A DNA stretch of 64,000 nt from Ostrinia nubilalis. Lineage: Eukaryota; Arthropoda; Insecta; Lepidoptera; Crambidae. The stretch is from the NCBI RefSeq assembly GCF_963855985.1, contig NC_087109.1, positions 9,382,001 to 9,446,000 on the forward strand. The letters are read 5' to 3'. The notes beneath the pieces were generated by a model. That model made no database searches and was not told the origin of the DNA. It worked only from the letters and a program-made list of their open reading frames with translations. Positions 10,906 to 21,547 of this stretch are shown here, in pieces (the first letter of the stretch is position 1; every line of letters begins with the position of its first letter). A program made the position numbers and the translations under genes.

Positions 10906-11929
10906 TAAGTAGGTAATAAAAGGTAAAAACATTTGGCAATTTCGTAGGTAAGTTACCTAATATTTTGCCATGCTACCAAGCCCATACTATGTATAGCTCA
11001 GTTGTATTGTTATGTTAGCTTCAATCAAACACCGGGTTGCGTTCCAGGAGGAATAGGGATGCGCCTTGATTTAAAACATCGTTATTTTTTATCGACTGCT
11101 GGAAAAAACATTGCGGTGTTTCCATATCGTAACTACTATGATAGACCCTAAAATAAGTGGTGTACATAATGCTACATTTTATGGTTTATTCTAATCCATG
11201 AAATAAATAAAGAAAAAGTGGATCAATTTGTGTCATTTCGTTAACGACAATATGCGATAGCAAGTGTCAAATGATTCCTTATTTCGCTGCTTCAATTTTT
11301 TTTTATTGCATAGATCACGGAATAAAGTCACTACTTAGTTCGACAAAAACTATTACTACAGTAACTAATTAGTAATTTGTGCTATTACAAAAAACTACTA
11401 CTATTCAAGACTATTCATCACTGTTATCTATATCTATACTTATAATAAATCTGTAGAGAGGTCAATTCTGTACATGAAATATATTTTCAAAATAACTATC
11501 AGGGGGTGATTAGTGATCGATACTGATGCCAAAAATGCAATCAGTAAAATTTTTGTCTGTCTGTCTGTCTGTCTGTCTGTATGTTCCTTATAGAAACAAA
11601 AACTACTACACTCGCGAGCAAAACTATGGAATCACTTATATGAAGTTGTTTCCACGCGATCTTGTGTACTAACGAATTTGTAAGTAACAAAAAAAGTGGC
11701 ACAATTTTAAAGATTAAACTTTTACCTTTTAATTGATACCAAATTCATTTAAATCACAACGGTATTTAAAAAGATATCCCGGCTGATGTGAAGAAGTAAG
11801 GAAAAAGAAATGTATCAACTGTTTGATACGTCGTGAGTTGCGGCCTACTTACCCCCTATAAAACACGTGTTTTCGGATTTTTGCTTTCACACGCTGATCC
11901 ATACACATCTCCGCTTTTTTTGACACTTT

Positions 11930-12500
11930 ACCTGGGATGCTACACCTACAGAAGCAGCACAAATCGTTGCACTATTGCAAGAAGGGCTCAGCCAGCAGGC
12001 TCTCGCACGTCAGCTCCACATAAGCCAGTCCTGGGTTTCGAAAGTTTTAAGACGCTTTCGGGAGACTAGTGGCTTTATCCCGAGACCAAGTTCTGAACAG
12101 CGCCGGTGCATATCGCAGAAGGATGACCGTTTTTTCATGTCAACCTCTCTATGAAATCATCATTTGAGTGGTATCGACGTCCAGCAAGAGCTCAGAAATG
12201 TTCGTAGGATAGCTGTTAGCGTGTGGACAGATCGTCTAAGATATAAGCAATAGAATTTGACTCCAAAAAGGCCTGCCACAGGCTCGAAACTGACGGCAGG
12301 TCACCGACAAGCACGCTTTCAATTAACTCGCACTTATTTTGATGGGTAGGCGAGTAATGGAGGCGAGTTTTGTTCTCCGAAGAATGCAGACTGTGTTTGC
12401 AGTGCAGCAGTTGAAGAGGTCGGGTCTATAGGCAGCCTGGGGAGCGATTTGTGCAGTGCTGGTTCGCTGAAACAGTGGCTTATGGGGGTGGCTTGCTCGA
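11930..12500 (+). pseudogene. Tc1-like transposase remnant, left arm and centre
   Basis: The plus-strand frame reads EAAQIVALLQEGLSQQALAR, then QLHISQSWVSKVLRRFRETS, the paired-type helix-turn-helix DNA-binding domain of Tc1 transposases. RPSSEQRRCISQKDDRF follows, then a stop, then NLTPKRPATGSKLTAGHRQA after a second stop. A frameshift leads into RVLFSEECRLCL in the centre, where the first catalytic aspartate of the usual LFSDE motif is replaced by glutamate. The sequence ends near AETVAYGGG. Stops, a frameshift and the missing half make it a pseudogene. Confidence 0.88.
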
Positions 12501-12515
12501 CTTCCCATCGAGATG

Positions 12516-12925
12516 TGAACGAGCAAATTGAAAGCGTGCTTATCGGTGACCTGCCGTCAGTTTCGAGCCTGTGGCAGGTCTTTTTGGAGTCAAATTCTAT
12601 TGCTTATATCTTAGACTAACTGTCCACACGCTAACAGTTATCCTACGAACATTTTTGAGCTCTTGCTGGACGTCGATACCAATGAAATGACGATTTCATA
12701 GAGAGGTTGACATGAAAAAACGGTCATCCTTCTGCGATGTGCACTGGCGCTGTTCATAACTTGGTCTCGGGATAAAGCCACTAGTCTCCCGAAAGCGTCT
12801 TAAAACTTTCGAAACCCAGGACTGGCTTATGTGGAGCTGACATGCGACAGCCCGCTGGCTGAGCCCTGCTTGCAATAGTGCAAGGATTTGTGCTGCTTCT
12901 GAAGGTGTAGAATCCCAGGTAAAGT
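12516..12925 (-). pseudogene. Tc1-like transposase remnant, right arm (inverted copy)
   Basis: This is the mirror copy of the left-arm transposase, read on the minus strand: EAAQILALLQAGLSQ, SQSWVSKVLRRFRETSG and SQKDDRFFMSTSL, with a stop at the same place as in the left arm. The shared stop shows that the decay began before the arm was duplicated in inverted orientation, or that conversion has homogenised the arms. Confidence 0.85.
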
Positions 12926-13315
12926 GTCAAAAGAAGCTGAGATGTGTATGGATCAACGTGTGAAAGCAAAAATCCGAAAACACGTGCTTTTATAGGGGGT
13001 AAATGGGCCGCAACTCGCGACGTATCAAACAGTTGATACATGTCTTTTTCCTTACTTCTTCACATCAGCCGCGATATCTTTTTAAATACTGGTGTGATTT
13101 AAATGAATTTAGTACCAATTTAAAGGTAAAAGTTTAATCTTTAAAATGGTGCCACTTTTTTTGTTACTAACAAATTCGTTAGTACACAAGATCGCGTGGA
13201 AACAACTTCATGTAAGTGATTCCATAGTTTTGCTCGCGAGTGTAGACGGATTTTAACGAAACTTGGTACAATTATTCTTCATACTCCTGGGCAGGTTATA
13301 GAATACTTAAGAATT

Positions 13316-13795
13316 CCCACGGGAACGGGAATTAGCGGGAAAATCCTTTTGTATGAAAAATCTAAACCGCTTAAGTTAGACGCTTGAAATTTGGCACGCA
13401 GGTACCTTAGTAAACTTAAAGCTTAGTTACAACAGGATATTGCAAAATTCCCACGGGAACGGGAGTTAGCGGGAAAAAACATTTGTGTGAAAAAATCTAA
13501 ACCGCGTAAGATAGACTCTTGAAATTTGGCATGCAGGTACCTTAGTAAACTTAAAGCTTAGTTACAACAGGATATTAGTTACAAAATTCCCACGGAAACG
13601 GGAGTTAGCGGGAAAAAACATTTGTATGACAAAATCTAAACCGCGTAAGATAGATGCTTGAAATTTGGCATGCAGGTACCTTAGTAAACTTAAAGCTTAG
13701 TTACAACAGGATATTGCAAAATTCCCACGGGAACGGGAGTTAGCGGGAAAAAACATTTGTATGAAAAAATCTGAACCGCGTAAGATAGATGAAGG
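13316..13795 (+). repeat. Tandem array of about 135-bp units inside the Helitron
   Basis: The motif cccacgggaacggg recurs at 13316, 13450, 13589 (with one change) and 13724, giving periods of 134, 139 and 135 bp. Each unit contains ttggcatgcaggtacctt. The fourth copy is cut short and runs into the Helitron 3' end. Confidence 0.92.
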
Positions 13796-14430
13796 CGGGG
13801 TAAAACGAGATCCACGCGCACGAAGTCGCGGGCGGCCGCTAGTAACATAATATAATTGAGATAGGGAATTAAAATGTTAAAAATTAAAATAAGTATTTAA
13901 GATACTATCCGATTAAAAATACCAACAGAATTGAGCACCTTTTCCTTTTGTTGAAGTCGTTTAAAAATACAGATACGACTCTTACACCGTGGAGTTTTCC
14001 CCCCATAAATAATTGCCAAGACAATTTCCAATTTCCATAACCTTTTACGGATTGATTGTATTAAGTCAGGAGAAGCATCGATACCCGTCGCCCCAATATC
14101 GATACGCATTAGTCATCCCTACCTCCAACTTTTCTTGTTTCTGCGATAAAAAAGGGTGTTTTTTCGTCCTCATAAAATATTGTTGCGGGGAACACATGAT
14201 ACAGGCACAATGTAGATGGATAGGTGTGATTAACTTCGTTTTTCATTGTGAGAAAATACGACATGTGACGGAGAAAAGGTGAATTTTAGGATAATATTTA
14301 GATTCAGTCATCTAGAAAGGCTAGCCTTTACGTAGAGCTTGTAAAGACATCAAGCTTTTGCTAAATACTGTGGCATCTATAACGTTGTATTAAGGACGGT
14401 TTTGCAACAAAAATCTATATCCTGTAAGCC

Positions 14431-14543
14431 AAGGATGCGCGCCCCGATAAGCGTTTATCGCGCCATTTTATCGATTTTTCTCGATAAGCTCATACATTTG
14501 TCGTCTAAAATCGTCGATAAATTTTATCATGGCGCGCATCCTA
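14431..14543. mobile_element. MITE with AGGATGCGCGCC ends (copy 1)
   Basis: The ends aaggatgcgcgcc and ggcgcgcatccta are inverted. The interior has repeated tcgataa motifs. A related copy is at 51150-51267. Confidence 0.75.
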
Positions 14544-14956
14544 GCCCGGCTGGTCTGCTGTGAACTGTAGGACTCGATAATTTATTATCTAGACTTCTTA
14601 ACTATATTTACATAACAGATACATGACTTACGGCCTAGTACCCTAGTAGTAAAGTCACCCTCCGGATGTGACCCCATCTCTAACTAGCCCTCTCTCCACC
14701 ATACTGTTTCCTACTGCGAGAATACTTTTGTAAATTCAATAAGAACAATAATTATTATTACACATAGTTATTTAAACTTCCAATCTTTTCATTATTACTT
14801 CAACCAACTAACGAAGTTTCTGACAATCTAGTAGATATTATTATTATCTGTCAGATAAAATACAACAATTAATAAGGTAAGTATCCCATCACTAGTAGAA
14901 TCCATTATTTTATAGATAGCGTTCTGTTTACAATAATATTGTTTTAATGACTATAA

Positions 14957-15101
14957 CGCTCGTATACATAAACGATGCTTGCGTAAATGAAGCAACAAAT
15001 TGAACGCACAGCGTTGAATAGAGCTCGTGGTTGGTTCGTGTGTCACCCTGTGCGTCCACGCGCACTGTGAGACCTCATAGTAATGTTTGTGAATAAGGGC
15101 G
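14957..15101. mobile_element. MITE, CGCCCGTATTCACAAAC family (copy 2)
   Basis: This 145-bp copy has TAA on both sides (14954-14956, 15102-15104). Its ends are CGCTCGTATACATAAAC and GTTTGTGAATAAGGGCG. Confidence 0.84.
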
Positions 15102-15631
15102 TAAATGCCCTAATTTTTAGTCATTAATCTATCGTTATCTATCTAAAACTAGGAACAGACTAGCATTAGTTCTGGAACTAAAACGATTATTCCCGATCCT
15201 AAAGGTCTAGTGCCCTAATTATAGAAGACTAATTAACGAAGAGGATTAGCAGGAGTTGGAGATAATTGCGTCCATTGTCTCACGCTGTTAGAAGAAAGAC
15301 AAATGCTTCAAGATTTTGAAATTATTTGAGTCATTTTTCTTCCCTATAAGTACTATAAGTAAGGCATTTATTCGTAAATTTTTAAGGATTTGGGATCTTT
15401 TCTGTCAGCAAAAAGTGGCAAGATAATTTACTAATTCGTTTTACTATTAAATGGTCAAACAAAACATTATTGTTAAAAATTAACATAATCTTAATTTTTC
15501 CTCCACCTTTTGAGACAAACATTTGACTTAGGGCTGCAAGTTGCAACAAACTTCAAAAATTAAATAACAAAGAAACGATAGAAAGTTATTTATGCAGTAC
15601 ATAGCAGGTGAGTGTTTGATTACAATCACAC

Positions 15632-15690
15632 CTGATGTTATGTGAGATGCAGTCTAGGATGATACATACGAGTATATGCCCTGTAAGTGC
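15632..15690 (+). repeat. Dispersed fragment with gagatgcagtctaggatga
   Basis: cacctgatgttatgtgagat and agtctaggatgatacatac, with a follow-on ccctgtaagtgccc as at 60-120. Confidence 0.6.
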
Positions 15691-15799
15691 CCATTCACTC
15701 TCGCCTTGAAGAAGTCGAGGGTTTTATAATGCTCGTAGTTTTTTGAATTAATTAATTAATTAATCTTCTTCTTCTTATCGTATCGACAACAAACCTACA

Positions 15800-15985
15800 C
15801 AACGTCCATTAAATCCTCCTGCGTGCACTTGTTCGGGCACTCAAGCCACGACATTATGTGCTTCATCGACTGGGGAACAAAACCGCACCAGCACTCCATG
15901 TTTGTGAGCCATCTAAGAATCCCCACCTGACCAGATTGTCCTTACTACGGCCAACCTGCGTCCGAAGTCTATTTAAAGACTTCCA
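15800..15985 (-). pseudogene. LINE C-terminal zinc-knuckle remnant
   Basis: The minus strand contains LNRLRTQVGRSKDNLVRWGF, followed after a frame disruption by FVPQSMKHIMSWLECPN and CTQEDLMDVV. This matches the C-terminal end of Jockey-like LINE polyproteins, which carry a Cys/His knuckle there. Frame disruptions make it a remnant. Confidence 0.7.
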
Positions 15986-16264
15986 GGTAAGCCAGGGGAG
16001 CTCATGTCCAGGTGGAGGACTCTCAGACAATTAATGACTTATGATATGTCTGTGTAGCCAAGTAAAACCAAACTGAAAGCTGCTCCCACAAGATATCAAA
16101 CGCGAAACAATTCGAAAACTCCCAACTATCGGCGCTAATCCTTGTTCCCTAAGGAGTCGCCAACTTCGGCTCTATTGAATAAGTAAGCCTCTATCATGGC
16201 GGAACTTTTAAAAGGAACCTATTAGGCACTAATTAATTGAGTGCCGTAATTAGAATGCTCTTAT

Positions 16265-16475
16265 TAAATTAGTTATGCCCGCGGCTTTGCCTTAAAATTA
16301 GTTTATCAAAGAAAGAAGTAAGTTTAACTTATCGTAATTTGGCTAATTAACTCAATGCTGTTATTAATTAAAGTCTATAACATTTATTATCTGATATACC
16401 GTTCAGAATCCGTTCAGTAGTTTTGCATAAAAGGGCAGGTCTAACAAACTTTTACACGTTTAATATTAGTAGAAA
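16265..16475 (-). mobile_element. Old Helitron-type copy
   Basis: atgcccgcggctttgcc and cgttcagtagttttgcataa, ending acgtttaatattagtag; strongly diverged. Confidence 0.62.
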
Positions 16476-16534
16476 ACTTCTTGTTTGTTAGCGTCGTATG
16501 CATAACTAATCTATGGCCATTTAAATTGATGGAC

Positions 16535-16690
16535 ATAAAATCTCAGACAAAGAGGTCCCAGGTTAGATTCCCAGTGGGGGGCAAATTTTCTGCTCGGTTT
16601 GGTTGTTGGTAGAGATTTCTATAAGTCTACCATTATACCTAAGTCATCCATAACAACAAACAATGGTTGTGTTCCAGCAGTAGGAGGTAA
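16535..16690 (+). mobile_element. SINE family A, partial and diverged
   Basis: gaggtcccaggttagattcc (B-box region) and ctgctcggtttggttgttgg are followed by tgttccagcagtaggaggta; the centre is deleted. Confidence 0.72.
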
Positions 16691-16722
16691 TAAGTTTCTT
16701 GCAATATTAAGTACACCTCATC

Positions 16723-16858
16723 ATCATCATTTCAGCCATAGGACGTCCACTGCTGAACATAGGCCTCCCCCAATGCTTTCCATGTTGATCGATTGGTAGC
16801 GGCCTGCGTCCAGCGCTTCCCTACTACCTTTATGATGTCGTCGGTCCACCTATTACAA
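16723..16858 (-). mobile_element. RTE LINE 3' end, TGATGA-tail subfamily
   Basis: The tcatcatcatcatttcagcc start is the complement of a TGATGA tail. The minus strand encodes parts of the C-terminal EAYVQQWTSYG-type ending. Confidence 0.85.
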
Positions 16859-17162
16859 ACTAACTAAGATGGCCACAGTGTGTACACTGTATATCTTAAC
16901 AGATTAATGCTCTATCTGCTTTCTATACATTTGCAACTTTTGCAAGACTCTTTGGTATTTTAACATCTGTAATTCGAATAGATTCATCAACCCCGACGAC
17001 AGAAAGAAAGAAAGATATTTACGCGAATAAAAGAAAACGCCATTAATCAGAACAGCTGTAGATGTTGTTACTTACACTCGCGCACGATATGTAAGGGCGC
17101 GTGTTTAGTCATAGGCGATAGCGGATGAAATATTATTTTTTATAAATAACTTGAAAAATATC

Positions 17163-17245
17163 GAACTGCCTAAGGTGGGAATCGAACCCACGACCTTTCG
17201 CTTGCCGGCCGACTGCTCTTCCATCTGAGCTACTGACACTGGATG
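17163..17245 (-). mobile_element. tRNA-like SINE head, family D
   Basis: On the minus strand cagtagctcagatggaagag (A box) is followed by gtgggttcgattcccacc (B box and intact T-arm). The acceptor and anticodon stems do not pair well, so it is a tRNA-derived SINE head or pseudo-tRNA, not a functional tRNA. Confidence 0.7.
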
Positions 17246-17884
17246 GATAGTTAGTTTGCGATGCAACTCTTTATTTTATCCTGATAATAAGACGCCAGTG
17301 ACTATGTAATGTACGAGTAACGGGAACATAAAACTTAATTTTTTAGATTTTCTTACATTGGATTCAAATATCCGATTACTGAAATGTAGTTCTGAGAAAT
17401 AGACGTTTGTGATTTTGCTATACCTGACTCAGGTTTTAAGGTTTTTTTTTTGTGAACGTTGAAGCGTAGCCCTACCGTGGACGCGAAGTATCTGGCATTG
17501 TTATTATCAATTTAACCCGTAATACTAAGGCCTTATGTAGACATGCTTTAACATTAGTTCTAGCATGAGCAGGAATCCGGCTCTGGCCTAGTACCTACAT
17601 AAGAACACAATAAATTCGGCTGTCAAACTTTTTTTTTCGTGTCAATTTTTTTTCTGTATTTTTATTCAATTTTTCTATCCGCCATTCTTATTACTCAGTT
17701 CTCAACCCAACTCTCACGCACAGAGCTCTTGTAATAAAAGTGAACGCACTTTTACCGGAACTAACCACCGAGACATGACGCTGGCGGGTTGACATTACAC
17801 CCTGCCATACGAACATGTACATAATTAGCCCTACGAGTGTGTAAGTACACTGGTACATGGATAGACACAATACATGTGTAGATA

Positions 17885-18033
17885 CAGTCAGCGTCAAATA
17901 GTTCGTGACACCCAAAGTGGCCAAAAAGTTGACAGCACAACCTTATTCCAACTGTAACAAAGACGTGTTGAGTTTTTTTTGGCTACTATACGGGGACACA
18001 CTTAGGGGTGTCACGATTATTTGACGCTGACTG
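17885..18033. mobile_element. TA-target MITE with CAGTCAGCGTCAAATA ends (copy 1)
   Basis: This 149-bp element has ends CAGTCAGCGTCAAATAGT and its near-exact complement, with TA on both sides. Fragments of the same family lie at 18435-18485 (right end) and 19581-19680 (left end). Confidence 0.9.
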
Positions 18034-18189
18034 TACATAGATTGACACAACACAGTCAAATAGTCAATTAAAAAAAGTAAAAAGTTCGCAACACGATTTT
18101 GTTACAATTGGTGCTATTAATAATTAATATTAAATTTGTCCGTGGTCGTGTCTTTTCTTAAAAGTTTCTAAGCCTTTGTTTGTCACCTG

Positions 18190-18407
18190 TCATCCGATTT
18201 GCAATAGAGGGAAGTCTAATCTTAACTTCGAACTCCTCCTATGTTCTTCTGGTTAATTTCGCTGCGGGTCCAATGACAGTTTACTTAACTTTCCCCGGGA
18301 CAAACTTGACCTTCACTGGTAGGGTTTTTATTGGTGGTCAAGCTGTAGATCCTGGCTACACAGGAGTTGTAACGGTGGGAAAGAGAGGTGGGAATAGTCC
18401 CGTTTTT
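18190..18407 (+). mobile_element. Dispersed repeat of the VGKRGGNSP family (long copy)
   Basis: Coding-like frame: LVNFAAGPMTVYLTFPGTNL then VFIGGQAVDPGYTGVVTVGK, open for about 80 codons. I do not recognise a domain; it is probably the 3' end of a LINE. Confidence 0.7.
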
Positions 18408-18434
18408 TTAAAATTGGAATAAGGTTGTGTTGTC

Positions 18435-18485
18435 AACTTTTTTTTGCTACTTTGGGTGTCAAGAAGTATTTGAAGCTGACTGTTC
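18435..18485. mobile_element. Right-end fragment of the CAGTCAGCGTCAAATA MITE family
   Basis: The stretch tttgggtgtcaagaagtatt followed by tgaagctgactg is a diverged terminus of the family. It follows an A/T-rich junction with the repeat at 18190-18407. Confidence 0.6.
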
Positions 18486-18642
18486 GTAATTGACTCTGTA
18501 GGTAAAGGTAGCAAACCCGGTGCGTACTTAGTGTGTTTCAACCAAATGTGATTTTGAAGCGACAATAGCGGAACGGTAAAGTTTTTATTTTTATTCAGTT
18601 TTTATTGGCGGTTAAACTATAAAATATTGCAATAATATCACT

Positions 18643-18782
18643 TTTTGCCCCATCGGCCGACTTTTAAAACCTTGTTGCCCCATCGGCCGTCAGTTTTGCG
18701 TACTATGTGCCCTGCCCATTGCCACTTCAGCTTGCTAATCCGTCGGGCTATGTCAGTGACTTTAGTTCGTTTACGGTACTCA
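18643..18782 (-). mobile_element. RTE LINE internal fragment
   Basis: gttgccccatcggccgtcag and cttgctaatccgtcgggcta, repeated in part (ccccatcggccg occurs twice). Confidence 0.78.
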
Positions 18783-19209
18783 ATTCAAATACGAATAAAA
18801 AATAAACAATATAAAAGTCCGTTATGTAATTTATTGTTAACTCACGCCAAATTCGAGTAAATATTTTTTAGATAAATTAATGTAGTTACTGTAGGTATAT
18901 AAATATGTATAAGAATCTAATGAAACGGAAAAGTAACATCACGCAAGTTGAACACACCTTTTGTAGCTATCAATACACTTATTTCTAAAGTGGATCTTGT
19001 TGCACCGACTTTAAGTTCAAAATGCAGCTTATTGCACGTGCGTGCGTATACTTTTTGCATTATCGCACTAGTGCAGTAATGTGATTTTTTTAAAATAACA
19101 GTAGAATGTTTATATCTAGAAATATTTTTGTTATGTAAGATTATTCCAACTGTAAGACCACAGGGCTTAGCTTGATATGAAGTCGACTGTACATTAGAAA
19201 ATAAAAATA

Positions 19210-19464
19210 CAGGGTGTTAGGTAAATGGGTATATGAGCCGACACTAGCCCATGTTAACATGGTCATATAAATGGTATGGTGAAGTCAGAAATTTGATATC
19301 ATCATTTTAATTTTCATACAAAATTAATTTTATAAAATCCGATTTGTATGAAAAATAAAATAATTAAAATGAAGATATCAATTTTCTGACTTCACCATAC
19401 CATTTACATGACCATGTTAACATAGGCTAGTGTCGGCTCATATACCCATTTACCTAACACCCTG
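19210..19464. mobile_element. Palindromic TA-target MITE, CAGGGTGTTAGG family (copy 1)
   Basis: This 255-bp element has inverted arms of about 115 bp starting CAGGGTGTTAGGTAAATGGG, with TA on both sides. Nearly the whole element can fold into one hairpin around an AT-rich loop. Confidence 0.93.
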
Positions 19465-19580
19465 TATATAAATATAACATGATTACATAATATTCTTTTT
19501 AATCTCACACACATACAGGTTCACCCCGTATCTTTCGCTTCTTTGCCTAAAAACCTTGCGCACAGATTCATTCATTTATG

Positions 19581-19680
19581 GTACAGTCAATGTCAAATAT
19601 TTGGTGACACCCAAAGCCCTTACGTTATGCGTTGCGAACTTTTTGGCTGGGTTGGGTTATTGGTTTTGACGAACCAAGTT
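19581..19680. mobile_element. Left-end fragment of the CAGTCAGCGTCAAATA MITE family
   Basis: cagtcaatgtcaaatatttg and gtgacacccaaag match the first 30-40 bp of the copy at 17885. The right end is missing. Confidence 0.6.
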
Positions 19681-20105
19681 CAATATTTGGTACTACATGA
19701 CTCTAATCTGGTCCATGGTAACTATATGACTCTGACCATTTAATGATAATACGGGAAGAATTAATTAAGTAGGTACTTACCCATTCTTTGTCTAACAGTT
19801 TTAGAGGTGCTTTAGAACATTTTGCGGTAACGTTACTCCAAAAAAAAGTATTACGTAGCTCTAGCCGAATACAAAGTAATCTAATAAGATAGGAGCCAAA
19901 ACGTGCCTTAAAACTAAAATCTAATTTTCTTGAATACCTTTGTAACGGTGGGATACTGAAATTTTATATTTCGGCCTCGCTTACTCCAGTTAGTGTTCTA
20001 ATTTTCTTGTCTAGACAGAGCATCCCGTAAGGAAGAAAAAATATTAGGTTAGATTCAACTTACTCGTATTAAAATTTTATGAAACAAATAGATTCATCGA
20101 TATTC

Positions 20106-20215
20106 CATCATCATCATTATCATCATTTCAGCCACAGGACGTCCACTGCTGAACATAGACCTCCCCCAATGACTTCCACATCGCACGGTTGGTAGCGGCC
20201 TGCTAGCTAGCGGCC
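20106..20215 (-). mobile_element. RTE LINE 3' end, TGATGA-tail subfamily
   Basis: tcatcatttcagccacagga through ttggtagcggcctgc; truncated upstream. Confidence 0.82.
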
Positions 20216-20767
20216 GGCATCGATATTTAGTAATAATTATTTGTTAGGTAACAATTTGCTAGACTAACGCACACGCTAACCCCGGATTCCCCAAGGTTAC
20301 TGTCTGTCACTGTCGCTCATACTGGCTACCCCTTGCTAGAGAGGGATGGATGTAATTTCCTCGGCGTTAATTTTTAAAACGTATCAAAATAAAGGGGTGA
20401 GAGGATCAGTAACAAATGGGTTTATTCGGGTTTTACAGCTCAATTAAACCGCCGTTCTCCATAAATTTTTACACACGACGAAATGGACTTTGCCTTCCAT
20501 TATGAGTTTCAGATAAAATCCATTTCCCTGGGGTTGTGCCAATATAATATTTGGGTACAATACCAAAAACTTCAATATTGTCATGAAATATGTGATTTTT
20601 TTGTATTAACTCATCATCATTTATTTTTGGTATCGCACCCAGAGGGGGGAAATGGGACCATTATTATTGTCTCCACAGTGTGCCAGTCTGTAACACTTTG
20701 AAATTTCAGATTTTCACATAGCAAATTACCATATCCGCTATAGCTACAAGTAATTAAATTAAAATTT

Positions 20768-20843
20768 TCGTCCACTGCTGAACAAAGGTTTACTACTTAC
20801 CCCAATAATTTCGATGACTAGTCCTCTCCACTTCGTGACTAAT
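20768..20843 (-). mobile_element. Old RTE 3' fragment
   Basis: cgtccactgctgaacaaagg and ccccaataatttcgatgac. Confidence 0.6.
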
Positions 20844-21023
20844 AATAATGTTGGTCTTAAAGGGTTAATTAAGCAAAAGTCGACAGCACATTAGACAATT
20901 CATTTTGTTTTGCAAACTAGCTCCTATTTAACTAATAAGATATCACAGTTTTTAACTTGATGAATCTACCTAATTAATTCATAAGTGAAACCCTTCGTGT
21001 CGCCCACTAAGCTGTTTTATAGA

Positions 21024-21115
21024 ATAGAATAGAATAGAATAGAATAGAATAGTTTATTTCAAAGAATATGGTTACAACAGTTCTTAAAATGACAAAGTTC
21101 TACATATTCTGCCGT
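21024..21115 (-). mobile_element. LINE 3' end with ATTCT-type tail
   Basis: Six tagaa units are followed by tagtttatttcaaagaatat and ggttacaacagttcttaaaa. On the minus strand this is a short 3' end with an (ATTCT)n tail. Confidence 0.7.
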
Positions 21116-21146
21116 ATTTTGTTGGCGTAGAAATATTATAGGTCTA

Positions 21147-21547
21147 CTAGAGCGGCCCGCGACTTCGTGCGCGTGGATCCCGTTTTACCCCCTTAGGCCC
21201 AGAACAGACGGTTAAACGCAACTGCGACGAAACTGCAACTTTCTGATGATTCTTATGAATGAAAGTGAAACTGAAAGTTTCAAACTGGTCGCGTCATGTG
21301 CGGTCTCTCAACGGACGCTATGGCAGAAACTTAGATGCAACTCAAAAGTAACTAACAGTTGCAGTTTCGTTGCAGTTGCGTTTCACCGTCTGTTCTGGGC
21401 CTTAGGGGTTGAATTTTGCAAAATCCCATCTTAGTGAGCACCTACGTTCTAAAAGGAACCCCCATGCAAAATTTGAGACTCCTGGCACTTGTAGTTTCTG
21501 AGATTTCGTGATGAGTGAGTCTGACCTTTCGCTTTTATATTATAGAT
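21147..21547 (-). mobile_element. Helitron fragment interrupted by a MITE
   Basis: On the minus strand it ends in CGCGGGCCGCTCTAG, preceded by the cacgaagtcgcggg hairpin and a taagggggtaaaacggg block seen in the other Helitron copies. A 206-bp MITE splits that block at 21196-21401. The 5' limit is approximate. Confidence 0.72.
21196..21401. mobile_element. PIF/Harbinger-type MITE nested in a Helitron
   Basis: This 206-bp element has ends GGCCCAGAACAGACGG and its exact complement; the inverted repeat is about 35 bp with few mismatches. TTA is duplicated on both sides (21193-21195, 21402-21404). Removing it restores cccccttaggggttg, the uninterrupted Helitron sequence. Confidence 0.92.

Larger units (their letters stand above)
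11609..13242. mobile_element. Tc1-like fold-back transposon with two inverted transposase 5' halves
   Basis: This 1634-bp element is flanked by TA on both sides (11607-11608, 13243-13244). Its ends are CACTCGCGAGCAAAAC and the exact complement, a Tc1-type terminus. Inverted arms of about 750 bp (11609 to about 12365, and about 12493 to 13242) flank a 125-bp unpaired centre. Each arm carries the N-terminal half of a Tc1-like transposase, reading inward. The C-terminal half is absent, so the element cannot encode a working enzyme. Confidence 0.92.
11433..13842 (+). mobile_element. Non-autonomous Helitron, split by a fold-back transposon
   Basis: The 5' end reads TCTATACTTATAATAAATC and the 3' end reads GGGCGGCCGCTAG. 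The element sits between A and T, the Helitron insertion rule (TC at the start, CTRR at the end, A^T target). A CGCG hairpin lies just before the 3' end. The interior has a GTCT microsatellite (11551-11580), an inserted fold-back element (11609-13242) and a four-copy tandem array (13316-13795). Removing the insertion restores a typical lepidopteran Helitron stretch, aaaactactagacgg. No Rep/helicase gene is present. Confidence 0.85.

Noticed and set aside
11551..11580. CRISPR-like short direct repeats (GTCT)
   Set aside because: Plain microsatellite typical of Helitron interiors; no spacers, and this is a eukaryotic genome.
11833..12069. 78- and 86-codon frames in the two arms of the Tc1-like fold-back
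   Set aside because: They are shadows; the transposase helix-turn-helix lies in another frame of the same bases.
17163..17245. Functional tRNA gene
   Set aside because: B box and T-arm are good, but the acceptor and anticodon stems do not pair and a SINE-like tail follows.
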